Shown: positions 36,189-49,592, counted from the stretch's first letter. The stretch: DNA of 64,000 nt from Vespula vulgaris (GCF_905475345.1 NC_066600.1:1896001-1960000); one strand, 5' to 3'. Translations and numbers: made by a program. The notes: generated by a model from the sequence alone, not told the origin.

Positions 36189-36670
36189 GGTCTCCCTAAC
36201 GGATCGAATTACATCACTTCGATGCCGCGTGAAGTAAAACGAAGAGATATTAACGACGGATCGTTTGGTGCTATAATAATTTATCGACCTGCCTTTCTTT
36301 AAACGCTTTCGCAGTTTAAGATCGTGGGAATAGTCGATACGTGTTTGGTCAGCGTGCAAAACACTTTAAAATGTTTTTCTATGTGTGAAGAAGGACAATA
36401 CGACATCTCTCTCTCTCTCTCTTATTCTCTATCTTTATCTTTCTTTCTCTGTTTTTATTTGGTGTCGGTAAGGTCGAAGATTACTTAATTTAAGAGCGAC
36501 GATCTTAATTACGTCCCGATAAAGGTCTGTCGTTGCTGTAAGAGACTCGTTATTACTTCGGTTGTGCAATAAATAAAGCGGCTCGTCGTCGTCTTCGCGC
36601 ATATTTTAAGGGAAGGAAAGTATGCGCCGGACGTGTGCGTTAGATAGAAGATGGTCATGGTTAGCAACGT

Positions 36671-36684
36671 TGACCAAGGGGTCA
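36671..36684. promoter_or_regulatory. everted TGACC/GGTCA half-sites (nuclear-receptor-like)
   Basis: TGACC and GGTCA are separated by four bases (AAGG), an everted pair of nuclear-receptor half-site cores. Just downstream CTATAGCC is repeated at 36700-36707 and 36713-36720, and TTAAT motifs follow. The surrounding 36600-36780 is non-repetitive and GC-richer than its flanks, as expected of an enhancer-like element. Confidence 0.22.
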
Positions 36685-36836
36685 CAGAGTATTAACATTC
36701 TATAGCCACCGACTATAGCCCGGCATGACGATTACACAGTACATTAACTCCAACGCCATTAATATTCATATTTTAATACAATCTTGCGTCTCTAAGTGGT
36801 TAAGAGAGAAATAGAAAGAAGTAGAGAGAAAGAAAG

Positions 36837-36841
36837 AATGA

Positions 36842-36884
<43 letters not shown>
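36837..36884. repeat. (GA)n microsatellite
   Basis: Pure GA in the right part. Confidence 0.9.
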
Positions 36885-36886
<2 letters not shown>

Positions 36887-37117
36887 TCTTCATTACGGAG
36901 TTACTATGCGACGCGCAATGATTACGATTTAGTTTGACCTCCGATCGTTCATATAAGCTCGACGAGCAATTACTATGTCGTTTCTTCGGATCGTTTTCTA
37001 TTAAAATTGTCTCGTTTAATCATTGTTAAACGGATGATGAGAATGCTTCGGATCGATTCGCGATCCTGAAAAATCTCTTACACGGAAGTTGTTCGCTATA
37101 AACAAAAACGGAGATAG

Positions 37118-37119
37118 AA

Positions 37120-37183
<64 letters not shown>

Positions 37184-37190
37184 ACACACA
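37118..37190. repeat. (GA)n(CA)n microsatellite
   Basis: About 58 bases of GA followed by five CA units. Confidence 0.95.
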
Positions 37191-38427
37191 TTATCTGAAA
37201 CTCTTCATCTCTTCGTTCTATTTGCCTTTCAATGCGACTTCATTGGCCACGATATTCAACAACGTTAGCGTGCGAGTGCCGTTAATCGTAAGAACTCTAA
37301 GTAGAGATTCTATGTAAGATAGATTCTCAAAGATAATGACGTTTCGCACGAGAGATAGATAGACATATAGATAAAGAAAAAGAAGTAGGAAATGAACAAA
37401 AAGGAGAGGAAGAAAAAGAAAAAGAAGAAAGGAAAAGATTCCGATCGTTCGCGTCTCAAACATTTGTTTTCATAGTACCTACATTTATATATGCATATCA
37501 TCGTAAAAGGTCAGATTTTTCTATTATCGAAGTTAGATAAAAATTGTAGGTAAATGTGTTTTTTCTTCTTTATTCCTTTTTCAACGAATACAAGTCAGTG
37601 ACCCGCAAGAATAATCGTTATTCCGACATTGCAAAAGATGTAACTAGAAGGGAAAAAAAATTGTTCCGTTCTATCGCGCAAGTACGACACGCATAAGCAC
37701 AAGACATGCGTAGCTGCATAAAAAAACAAAAAGAAAGAAATAAAGAGAGAAAGAAGAAAAGAAAGAAATAATCGGTGAAGGGCTGGGTAACTTCTGTCGA
37801 GATTCTCGCTTTCGTCGTTTCGTTTTCCCAGGCACGATAACGATCGTAAGTTATAGTTCGGCGCGCGTTAACGAAGGAATCGCACGGTGCGGGAGCGTAA
37901 GACACCTTGGATTGCATCACCGACGCAACTTTGCTGACGCAGAAGCGGCTCGTGCGCATCGATGCGCAACGCCAAGGAAGACACGGACAACGTCGACTCT
38001 TTGAAAATGACGACTTCGATGTTCTCGTTAACTCGACGAACGAAATATCGATAGATCGAAGGAGAAAGAAAAAGAGGGAGAGAGAGAGGGAGATTCGATC
38101 GCGGTTTGTTACTTATTGCCTATTGTCGAGTTTTACTGAAAAAAATATCGTAAATTCTTACAAGTTTCTCTTTCCTTTTTTTTTAACTCCTGCTTTTTTA
38201 CATCCCTTTAAATATTTCTTTTCTAAAAAGTAGCTTGCTATTATTAAATGCAACAATTCATTGTGTCATATCAAAGATATCGTTTATATTTTGCATTGAT
38301 TATTATTTACTTAAGTTAGTCATTGATTATACTTATTTACCATGGTAATACAGACAGTCGTAAAATTCAGATCTATCAATATACTTACTATATTTTCTTA
38401 TTGCTTCCTTTCAACACAGTTTTACGT

Positions 38428-38665
38428 CGTAATTAACATGACTTTTATTACGTGTTTTAAAGAATAGAAAACAATAAGAGAATGAAGAGAATGAAAGCTC
38501 GAGAAAGATTTGCGATTGATGATAAATGGTTAGAAATCGTAATTGATATAATTTTTGTCAAGTGTTTCAAAGAATAGGAAAAAAGAAAAAAGAAAAAAAA
38601 ACATACGAATGAAGGAGAGGATAAGGGCGTGGAAGATTTGAGGTCGAAGATAAAAGGTCAGAAAT
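38428..38665. repeat. diverged tandem duplication, about 110-bp period
   Basis: Copy one (38428-38537) and copy two (38538-38665) both begin CGTAATT and share GTGTTT(T/C)AAAGAATAG, a purine-rich middle, and an end reading ...GATAAA...GGT(T/C)AGAAAT. Copy two carries extra A/G-rich bases. Confidence 0.75.
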
Positions 38666-39965
38666 CTAAAGGATCGAAAGGAATACGTAAGAAAGAGAAA
38701 GGAGATAAGGACAGAGTAAGGTCCACCACGGCGGAAGCTGTGTGGATCCTTTGTCGCACTCCGCTCTTGTATACGAATACACGGAAGAGAGCAACCACTG
38801 TTGGAAGGCCGATTCCACCAAGTTCCTTCCTTCGTAACAGCGTTCTTCCATTTAGCTATCCGGAAAAAATCATTCTCTGGCCATCATGGGGGATGAGAGG
38901 AAGGGAAGGTAAGATCCGAGGATCCGAGAACGAAGTGCCTAAGTGAGAAATTTTTTACGGGAATTTTTTTTCTCCGACGAAATAAGAGAAAAGATTTTTT
39001 CTCTCTCCCTCTCTCTTTCTCTCTGTTCTCTTTTCTTTCTTTTTTTTTATAAGGTAAAACAGAACTTCGATCGACAAACTTCGATCGACAAATTACGTAT
39101 GATTCGTAACGATAAATAAATTCGATCTTCGTTTTACGAAGTTACCATATAAAGAGAAACGATGATGCGAAAAAGATTGGGAAGAGGATGGGGTAGGATA
39201 GGGTGGGGGAAGGGGGAAAAGAGAGATAAAACGATTTACCAACATGAATCTTTCTCGATGAGTCAAGCTAGGCTTCGAAAGCCCGTGCAACGATACACCT
39301 GCACGAGTGGGTTTTCCTTATCCGCACGACAATAATTATTCCTCGTGTGAATAGGACGTATTGCATCTCGAACTCTCGTTCGTTCGTTCGTCCGTTCGTT
39401 CGTTTCTTTGAGAGAGAGAGAGAAAGAGAGAGTGTGCGTACTTACTTAGTTACTTTCAAAGCGATTACAAAAGGTTCGAGGATCGTTAACGATTGAGTAA
39501 GCGGAGGAGGATACTTGATTACATTCAGTAAAGTAATATCAGAAATATTAAAATACTCTTTGTCTTTGAAATCCTCGTATTTACGTTAATATATTCATAT
39601 TCTTGCAAATGAGATAGATAGTGGTGGGTGGTTGTCAAGAGTTTTAACATTTTATATGAAACAAATTTTATCGATATAAAAATATTGTACGTATACGATA
39701 GACATACGTTAGCACAAACATACAGACACATACACTCGATTCGATTTACAAATTTACATCGTGAAAGTGAGTTAGAAACTCTTCCTTAGAGATTCGATCG
39801 TTAACGAATCGTTCTACCGTGCGTTCGCATCGTCCATCTCGTGTTTTATTTAAAGTCGATCGTCGAGCCAAGAGAAGACACGGGATTTCCTATAAAACGT
39901 ACGCAAGATATTTTCGCACGTATCGGCTCCCACACAAGCGTCGATTATTCCGCAATCGTTGAACT

Positions 39966-39999
39966 ACGAAAACGACGACGACGACGACGAAGACGACGC
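39966..39999. repeat. (ACG)n trinucleotide array
   Basis: ACG units with one AAG. Confidence 0.85.
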
Positions 40000-42291
40000 C
40001 TTTCTACACCTGCATCACTCGATCGTATCCCTCTCTTTCTTCCTCTTTCTCCTTTTCCCTTTTTCTCTTCCTTTATCTTTTCGTCCAGTCTTCTCTCTCG
40101 CTTTCTGCTTCTCGTTCGCCTGGTAGAGGCGCTTGTAGAAGCGGAACGCGGTGTCGTTTATTCCCATTTAAGTAAAGTCAAGGCGACGGGACCTTGCGTA
40201 CACAAATCAGTCAACCCTTGCAAGTGGCAAAGGCCTGTACGAGAGGCCTCCAATCCATCTCAGTGAAATCACCCTCTCTAACCTAGGTCCTCGTCCTCGT
40301 CTTCGTACACTCGACGAACACCGTGAGAAAACCGATCGGAACGTTTGCTATTGGTCGACTATATATATATACACACACACATATATATATATGCCTATCA
40401 CATAAATACCACAGTCCTTGCATAATTTTTTCTTTCTTCTTTTCTTTTCGTTTCTTGTTTTTTCTTTCCTTTTCTTTCTACCTTTTTCTATCTTTTTTTT
40501 TTTTTAATTTTTTTTTATCTTTCTATTTTTTATTCCTTTTTTAATTTATCTCTCAGACCACGTGCCGCTGCGAGCCTTTTCTCTTTAGAACGAAACAATG
40601 ATCTTGCGTCAGTCAGAGTACATATCTTTGATCTTTTATTCGAACCTTCTCGGTTTCAGATCGCTAATCGATCGTGTCGAAAAGATAATCGCGTCGATAA
40701 CGCAAGAGAGATAATATTCTAATGACGGCCGCACGATAATCGTTCCTTACCTCCACCCTACCTCCTTGTCCCTCCCTTCACCTTCTTCTTCTTTTTTATA
40801 ATACCTCAGCTAAGCTCGATGTCCTTGAATCATTTTTCACAGCTTTCATACGGTTACCGTTCGTTTAAAATAAAAAAAAAAAAAAAAGAGAAAAGAAAAT
40901 GTTCGATCTTCGAAGAAAATCAAGATCATTAATTTACTAAATATGTATATATAAATAAATACATATATGTGTGTATGTATGTATATCACACGTGACATAC
41001 TTTTTCGATCTTACGAATGCATTAAACAGGAATATCTCCGATTTTATTTCAAGCATTCCCAACTTTTTTCGGATAAAGAGAAAAAAATCAGCCTTTCTCA
41101 TTTCGCGTATCAACTCAGTTTATCGCGATTCTCGAGTATATATGTACGGTGAATTACAAACGAACGAAACTATGTTCCGTAAATTCGATACGAGTAACAA
41201 GAGAGTTATGACGATTGTAAAATATTCTATAGGGGCTATTAAATCGAGAAGTAGGTTTCCAACTAAAATCATTTCCATTTAAAAATGTTAAAGCTTCTTC
41301 CTAAAGTGTTTATTTAAAGGCTCTAAAATAAATGATAATATTTATGAATTAAATGCGTATAAGTATGTAGATATCGTGTATATAGATATATCTCGGTGAA
41401 GAAGAGAGAAAGAAAGAGAAGGATAGAAAACACAGATAAGCGTAGGAAGCTTTAAAACGAAAAGCAAGAAAAAGAATGGAGAATCACAGAAAGGAATAAA
41501 AAGAAGAAAAAAAAGTAGAAAAGAGAAGAAAAGAAAGAAAGGAAAAAAGAAATAAAAAACAAAGAAATAAAAAATAAATAAAGAAAGAAGGGAGAAGAAG
41601 GTGACGCCGGTCCATTTACCGAAAGTATTACCCTCGATCGCCAAACTGCCTCGAAATGGGATACTCGTGTACTCGCTACTCGTGAAGATAAAAGAAGCAT
41701 CGTCTGTAAAGTAGTATACATTTCGTTGCACGGTTACCAACTCGCGTTACTAATTACACTCGTAAAGATTAATTAGATTAACGTTAACCTATCCTTCGTT
41801 ATATTCACGTAAGTTCGAGCCGCGTTTCTCTCTCCGCAAACTTGGTAAATACGGTAAAGATATAGACGTAAATTATTGTATTAAACGTATTTACGCAACA
41901 CGTAGAAATGGATCCTTTGACAAAGTTATTTATATACGTCGTAGGTGTCCAAGCGAGAGTCTCCTTAATAACTTTTTTTTCGATTTCGCCAAAAGGCATC
42001 AAGTAATTCCCAATCTATTACACCAATTTTAATTAAACTCGGGAGGATGATGATAAAATTATACGAGTTGGGACGACTCTCTCTTTCTCTCTCTTTTCTT
42101 ACTTACCATCAAAGCACGTGTACTTGCGTACGTAGACACATACATATGTACATACATACGTACTCTATTTCTACCTTTCAGTCTTGATTACGCAGACGCA
42201 GGTAATTACCTTAGACTTCGCGCATGATTATAGCCTTAGAGTCGGCATAGGTGTCGCACGTAATACGGCTGCACGTTTGCCTTTTCTCGTC

Positions 42292-42292
42292 T

Positions 42293-42329
<37 letters not shown>

Positions 42330-42330
42330 T
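42292..42330. repeat. (GTC)n trinucleotide array
   Basis: Pure GTC/TCG. Confidence 0.95.
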
Positions 42331-42475
42331 CGTGAAAAGGAACGAAGGGAAAAGAAAGGCGACAGACGCGTACAAATGATGGCGTAGAATCCAGGCAATT
42401 TAAATGTTCATCTCAGGAATGCTCCGATCCAATCTACTCGCAGCTAGAGAAGAGTAAGAAAGATAGAGAGAAATA

Positions 42476-42488
42476 GAGACAGACAGAC

Positions 42489-42550
<62 letters not shown>
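42476..42550. repeat. (GACA)n(GA)n microsatellite
   Basis: Three to four GACA units then about 55 bases of GA. Confidence 0.95.
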
Positions 42551-42552
<2 letters not shown>

Positions 42553-42591
42553 GTAGAGAGTAGACACCCCGCCCATTCGCGTCTCGTGCTG

Positions 42592-42648
42592 CTTCTTCTC
42601 CTCCTCTCCTCTCCTCTCCTCTCTTCTCTTCTCTTCTCCTCTCTTCTC
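42592..42648. repeat. (CTCCT)n/(CTTCT)n pentanucleotide array
   Basis: CTCCT units grade into CTTCT units, a second pentanucleotide pyrimidine array of the kind at 31504. Confidence 0.85.
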
Positions 42649-43956
42649 GCCATTCGTGCGATATAATAATTTAGTTCTGGGCAAGGCAATCGCGGCCAGA
42701 CACTCTAAATACAGTCATTACTTCGGTATTTAGATGATACGCCGGCATCATCCTTATGTAAACGGAGTACGCGTAATCGATGGAGTTTTGATTAGGCAGC
42801 GCTCAACGATCCTATTTCGAGTCACGCCAGGACGTCGTCGTATCCTTTATTCTAAGATCTCACTTCTAACACAGGAAATGAAGATATACTTGGCAATCGT
42901 TCTACACGGAAATATTTGATTCGTGGTATTGTGTTTTTATTATCTCTTGGAATCTCTTTGAAAAATGATTTCTGATGGTTTGCGATTAAAGGAAATTTTC
43001 ATGTTCTTTATTAATCCTCTATTTGTTTCCCACGACGTAAATGAAAATCTATTATCGATCGTCAATTATCGTAATTAACGTAAAAGAGTTTTTAAATAGA
43101 AGAAAAGTAAAGGACACGTAGATAGCGATGTAGGAAAGGATCGACATGGAAAATTTACTGTGAACGTTAACGAGAGTGATAGCTTCGATAGAGGAAACGC
43201 GACGTGTCTGTTGGGAGCCACGGTATCGATGGATTTGCATAGTTAGTATACGAACAGGTGTGATTTACGGATAACGAACAGGTTTGCACGTCGATGCTTT
43301 AGCACAAACTACGGGATTCTACGTGGCCTTCTTCTCTCTATATTGATATCTTAAGCCTTATTTGTCCGTCTCTCGAACGACTGTTAATTAAAATCCACTC
43401 TATTGATATTAGAAAATACTACGACTATAAGCGTTATTCGTTTGTCGAGAATAAAATAATTATTAATTAGAGAGGAGAATCTTTTTTTTTCTATTCTTCT
43501 TCTATTCTTGTTCTTTTCTTTTTCTTCGAGAAAAAATTTTATCTGTATAAGAACGTTGTCGGTAATAAAACGATGAAACGGCGAAAGAAATTTTTTCTCG
43601 ACGTTATATAGCATCATTATCAATTCGATCATAATCGAATTGTCATAATTTTGATTAATTACGAATGACGCGAGTTCTTGTCGACGCGACCTCGATGCGG
43701 ATGTTTCCAAAGGAGTTTATAAAAGAAGAATTTGTCTAACTTCCGTTTCAAAGAGGATGATCGTCGTCACCTGCCCGAGTAGGTTTTGTGATCGGAATGA
43801 TAATGAAAAGTGTGCGTGGCTCTCCGTTACTTTTACCATGGTCGAGAGCGCGTAAAATGCACATGCAACGCGACGGTCAGCCTTGTGCTCATTGCGATCG
43901 ACATGGTGCCACCGTATGTTACGATCCCCTTTTACACGATTGTGCCTTTGCGAGTG

Positions 43957-43958
<2 letters not shown>

Positions 43959-43997
<39 letters not shown>
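43959..43997. repeat. (GA)n microsatellite
   Basis: Pure GA. Confidence 0.9.
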
Positions 43998-43998
<1 letters not shown>

Positions 43999-45320
43999 AT
44001 AGCGTACACAAATGAAATTGCCCTGACGCAGGATAAAAATGTGGGTCTTTGCCGTATTCGAGTTTACCTCGGTGCGTACGATATCGAAGAAGAAAAAAGT
44101 AGATCTACCATATGTAGTTATGGACGTGCTACGAAGAGAAGAAGAAGAATAAGAATAAGAAGGAGAAAGAGAAGGAGAGAGACAGACAAGAGAAGCTTTA
44201 GACACAGATAAACTTTCGTTCTAAAATATATTACTAAAACACTAGGTGTTTTCTCTGTTCAACCTCATAGCAATTGATTCGAATCAGATATTAAACCAGT
44301 CGAGTTATTAATCCTGATAAGTTAAATCGTTAAGATATTTCAAAAATCTGTTGGATAACGAGGAGCAGATCGACTTGTTTACTCGATTGAGGATTAAATT
44401 ACAAATAAGCCGACGAACAGGCGTAAGTGACTACAAAGTATTTGTTCCGTATAATTCGTCCATTACGAGAAGCAGCAAACTTTTCTACGAGAGAAGAGCC
44501 ACACTGGTTCGGCTTTTCGGTCGTCCACCTTCGATCGAGGTGCACCTTTTACGGCATAAGATATTCAAGATTATCCGGCGGCTGTCGTTACACGAGAACC
44601 GCCGATTCCACTGACTCTCTCTCTCTCTCTCTTCTTTTCTCTTATTTCTTCTTTCTTCTTTCTTTCAACTTTAGAATGCCGACGAAAGGGATAAGTAAGC
44701 AAAGAGAAGAAGAATAAGACTAGTCGAGAGTTCGAGGACTCGCTCTCCTTTGTCTATCACAGGTTTTTCCTATATCTCATCTTAGAAATTTACTTACGTA
44801 ACCACCGAATATAATAGAATGAGAGAAAATTCGAAGGTGTGGTCGATGATACGATGATTATAATAAATATAGAGAATGAACGGAATGAACTATCAACTTG
44901 CATATTCAGGATTGGTTCGCGGTCATCGAAGACATCGTCGATTAGACGAAGTGGCTATAAATTAAGGAAGGAGACATTACAATTAACGCCGTACTCGAAG
45001 CTAATCGTAAATATCATTTCTTTTTTCGCGGACGTCTACCGGGATGTACATTCTCGTAGGAAGAAGTAGAAAGGAGGAGTAAAAGAAGAAAAATCTTAAG
45101 AAGAAGAAGAATCGTAGTCGAGACGTAATCGTTTGTCTTGCATTGTTATGCGTTCGCTTTAGCGAGAAGGGAAATAATCCGCGAAGGTGTGGTCAAAGAA
45201 TATCGAGTTTCGAATCGGATAAATAAATCCCAACCAACTAAAATCAATGAACGTGGAGGGGGAGGACTGGATGGACGACGGGTTGATACTGTTTTACGGG
45301 TTGAATCGATATAACCCCGT

Positions 45321-45735
45321 GTCGTGAGAATCTCGAACAGTGCTTGAAATCGATTTTTATCGAATACATTGCTGCGAAACATTTAAATAGGATCGTATAA
45401 ATATCTTCATTAATTTTCATACTAATGATTTCCTTTATAAACATGATTTACAGATTGATATATAACGCTTTATAATACTTTATTAGAAATCTAAGAATTA
45501 TATCGCAATAATTACAGGCACGTATAGATTTCTCTAGTTATTGAGGATATTGAAAGAGTTGGAAATCGATTCTTCTATGGGTATTATAAAGTAGAAACAT
45601 TTAAATAGGAACGTATAAATTTCTTCATTAATTTTCGTAGAAATGATTTTTTTTGTCTTTCCATATGTATGTATATATATTATAAATCTGTGAATGATAC
45701 CACCATAAATAATTACAAGCACACGCGTAGATAGA
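45321..45735. repeat. diverged tandem duplication, about 218-bp period
   Basis: The best-conserved core is 45376-45431 against 45594-45649, with 51 of 56 bases identical (GAAACATTTAAATAGGA start). Similarity extends on both sides: GAAATCGATT precedes both cores and AATAATTACA(G/A)GCAC-like sequence follows both. Confidence 0.85.
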
Positions 45736-46508
45736 AACTGGAAACTCCTCCGTCATATTTCATAAACGTGCGTATACGAACCGGATATCTATAAAGATAG
45801 GCACTCTCCTGTTAGGTTAAAGTTCGCTCGAGCAAAGCTTTAATCAATAAACTAATAGTTTCGCGGTATAACTCGGCAGCGAGTGTGCTACCGTTTGCCA
45901 CTCTGACCTCTCGATCGAATAAGAAAGAATAAAGAAAGAGTGAGAGAAGGAAAGGGATAAAAAAGAGTTGGTATACGGGCGATAACCGTAAAACCGGCTT
46001 TTAATGTTCCGCACGCATCGGCCTATCGTGCATCGTGATCGGACATTTTCAGGACCTCTTACCGGCGCGCGATATAGGAAGGCATATATCGGCGGTTTCG
46101 TTTCTGTGCCTGCGTTTCTCTCATAACTTTTCAATACCTCGGAACCTTTTCTGCTTTCTTTAATGTCTTTTAGAAATGGAAGGAGAGTAGCGAGATAGAA
46201 GTCGACAATAAAAATCTAATAATCCAAATTAAATTCGAACGTCGCGACACGATTTTATTACGCGAAAAAAAAAGAAAAAAGAGAAATAAAATAGAATAAA
46301 AAAAAAAAGAGGAAAAAGAAAAACAAGGAAGAGAAATTAGTTAGAAGTAATTAGTTAGAAATTATATTGTACGAAATACAGTCCGAACGTGTTCTTTGAT
46401 GATAATCTTATGGAACGGAATATCAGAGCGACGTTTTCGCGTTTAAAAAATTCGTGTAACATCGATTAACATGATCGTCGAGTGCTCGTAATATTTCTTT
46501 ACGTACAT

Positions 46509-46562
46509 GCATATATATGTACAAGCATATATATATATATATGTATATATATACGTGTATAT
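46509..46562. repeat. (TA)n microsatellite
   Basis: TA with TATG and CATA interruptions. Confidence 0.9.
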
Positions 46563-46569
46563 CTACACA

Positions 46570-46800
46570 GGCACGAGCCATTACTCCAGCAATCTCCCAC
46601 ACCTTTCTGGACGAGCGAAGCGAACGCGTTACGGCGCGGTGTGCGAATCGCTTTCATTATACGCCGATGGAGGAACACTCTTCAATTATCGCGAGCGAAG
46701 CGCACTTTCGCGCCGCTCGGCGCCGTCTTGCCTGCCGCCTCGATTACGACTCGACCGATAGAAAACCGATCCTTGAGAATTAATTATTGCAAATCGTTCG
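46570..46800. other. GC-rich non-repetitive island
   Basis: The island is complex, CpG-rich sequence with repeated GCGAAGCG(A/C) motifs (near 46615 and 46694). Three overlapping frames are open, which argues for a general lack of stop-rich sequence rather than for coding. No splice pair was found. Confidence 0.2.
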
Positions 46801-46963
46801 AAGCGTACTGACATCTTCGTTAACTCTTTCAACGTCCTGTTACTCTGAGAAAAAACGAAACTATTAGAGAAATCTTCGAACACGGAAAATTGTGGATGAA
46901 AGATTAAAGGGTTACTTTACCTTTTGCTTTTCTTTTTTTCTCTTTTTTTTCTTTTCATTTTTT

Positions 46964-47009
46964 AGATAGATAGATGGATGGATGGATGGATGGATGGATG
47001 GACGGACGG
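46964..47009. repeat. (GATA)n(GATG)n array
   Basis: GATA, then GATG, then GACG units. Confidence 0.9.
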
Positions 47010-47764
47010 GGAGATATATCATTCAATTTGAATGAACGAATGAAATATTTCTATAAAAAATAGAAAAGTTGTTTGACTTTTTCAGTTTATCTTCGATAAA
47101 CCAAAGATCGAGGATATTATACTACCTTTTCTCGTGGTATTGTTCGGACGAGAAAAAGGAAAAAAGAAAATAAATTAACCAATAGAACGTATAAGAGTTA
47201 TTAATGTCTTATACGTGAAAAAGGATTGAAAGAAAATCTCATCGTCGGTATCATCGTCCGTCTCCATTCGTTTCGCCGCTGAATTATTTATTACGTGCCG
47301 TTATTAAGACGATCGTAATTTAAAGTAATTCCGTCGTTGGTGAGGTAGATATCGGGTATCGAATAAAATTTTCGATCGTTTCAGCGTTCTTCTCTCTCTC
47401 TCTCTTTTTTCTTTGGAAACTCGATGGAGGTATATAAGTACCGAAAAGAGGGAGGAAGAAAGAGAAAGAGAAAAAAGAGAGATGGAGAAGGAGAAGGAGA
47501 AGGAGAAAGAGGAAGAGAAAGAGGGAGAGGGAGAAGGAAAGGGAAAACAAAAAGAAGAAAAGGGAGGAGAATCGATGACAGGCGCGTGGCCTTACAGGGC
47601 GGCGGCCACGTTCATTTACATTTACAACTCCCGCCGCTGCCTTATACGTTCCTTATCCGCGAGCCACTCGATGACGTTTCTCTTTTATTTCTTTTATTTT
47701 ATCCTTTCGTTCCTCCACGAAAATGGCGTTTTGTAAGGGCTACTCTTCGCGGAAGTTATCGAAA

Positions 47765-47799
<35 letters not shown>

Positions 47800-48552
47800 T
47801 GAGAGAAAAAAGATTCGCATAAAATCGATTAACGAGAGATCGATAAAGCAGAGAAAGAGAGAGAAATTTTTTCCAATCTGATACTCCTTACATATTTGCG
47901 AGTTAATTACGAATCCCTAAAATTCGTCCACTTTTTATAAATATTCGTACCGAGTACGATAATTACTTTTCTTTTTTCTTTCTCTTCTTTCTCCTTTTCT
48001 TTCGAAATATTAATTGTGTAATTGCAAGAATGTCGGAACGACACGGGTTTTTTCCTCATTTTTGTCTTTTTTTCGTTTTTATATTCGGGTCAATAGTGTC
48101 GATATTTTTTCTTCGTCGTGCAAGATTTTCGTCGCGTGTGCCGGTGGTTTTAATGATTATTACGTTATTACAGTCGACAAGAGGAAAATAAAAGTTTCGT
48201 GTTAATTGCAAACTTACGACAAACGTCGGCCATTAAAACGCCAAAAGTATAAAGTTTCGTTTCGTCGTAAAGTATTCGTATAAAATTTTAATCGATTTCT
48301 TTTCGAAAAAGACTAATTGAAAATGTTCATTTTTTGAAATTTACGATTGATTGTGGCATATATTGTTAGTTATCTATAGTTCGAGTACAATGAAAACAGC
48401 TGGACAACGAGACGTTGCAATTATCGAGCCACCGACCGATAATAACGCGTAACGTAAATTTCACGATGTTCCGCTACAAGAGCAAAAGCTACAGAGAAAG
48501 AGAGAGAGAGAGAGAGAGACAGAGAGAGAAGTAGACTCACGAGAGATCGAAG

Positions 48553-48600
48553 CATAATTAGCGGCTAATGGCAGCTGTTCGAAGCGCGCTCGATTTGAAT
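48553..48600. promoter_or_regulatory. homeodomain cores plus E-box cluster
   Basis: TAATTA (48555-48560) and CTAATGG (48565-48571) flank a short spacer and run into the E-box CAGCTG (48572-48577). Homeodomain TAAT cores next to an E-box are a common enhancer arrangement. The segment is the non-repetitive part between a (GA)n run and AT-rich spacer. Confidence 0.2.
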
Positions 48601-49042
48601 CGTTTCGTACTGTGTAAAGCGAGATTAGTAATTAGTAGTGGGTTTCCACAATATACCTTTACGTCGACCTAGAATATGTAGCGTCTCTTCTCTACTTAAG
48701 GGAAATACGTATGTCTATCGTGTTATTTCAAGGCCTTTCGTTATCCTATTTGTGCGATAAACTACTTTTATTATCGTCGATAAATTAAAAAGTGAAACAC
48801 TGCGAAACCATATATATATATATGTAAAAGTTATTGCAAAATAATTCTTAAGAGAAAATCATATAATACTATTCGCATAAATAATAATTTAAAATAGAAT
48901 ATGATACAGAATATTACGATTTTTATAATCCTTTTTACTTCCTCTTCCTCTTTTTCAACAAAAAATCAAAAAAAAAAAAAAGAGAGAACAGACATTTACA
49001 TTAAAAAAAAATTTACCTACATGGAAAAAAAATTTATATATG

Positions 49043-49044
<2 letters not shown>

Positions 49045-49080
<36 letters not shown>

Positions 49081-49086
49081 AAGAGA
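49045..49086. repeat. (GA)n microsatellite
   Basis: Pure GA, about 30 bases, with a GCGA break. Confidence 0.9.
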
Positions 49087-49238
49087 TTAGTTAACTCGAA
49101 TCGAAATATAATATTATCCAAGCTTGGTCCTCATCTCGAAGCTTCCTACAATATCAATTTTCGTACGTGATACAATCGACACGACGTGCGATGGCCGATA
49201 ATGATGGTTATTACAAGGGAGCATGCAACCGTTTTCTC

Positions 49239-49239
49239 A

Positions 49240-49275
<36 letters not shown>

Positions 49276-49281
49276 TACACA
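49239..49281. repeat. (TC)n(CA)n microsatellite
   Basis: TC then CA units. Confidence 0.9.
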
Positions 49282-49540
49282 CTCGTATCTTCTTTCATCT
49301 TTCTCTTGTCTCGACTTAACGTCGACATATTCGCGTTAGTACAACGTTTAACGAGCCGTAATGTAAACGGGATCTCCTTTTCGCGATTTCCAAAGGCGAA
49401 ACTGTCTTAATTAAGTGTCTCGAAGCAAACTTCGAAGGTGCGATCGAAGGAGTAGGTACTTAATTTATCGAAAAAGCCAATGCGCCTCGATAATTCGCCG
49501 TAGCCGATCATCGTCGAACGATCATCGGACCTAAAAGATT

Positions 49541-49559
49541 CTCATTCATTCATTCATTC

Positions 49560-49592
<33 letters not shown>

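Larger units (their letters stand above)
36900..46500. other. gene-free stretch: purine-rich spacer and duplications
   Basis: Long A/G-rich and T/C-rich spacers, two tandem duplications and microsatellites. Frames at 38629-38946 and 39841-40266 are partly non-repetitive but lack acceptors. No gene is called. Confidence 0.55.
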
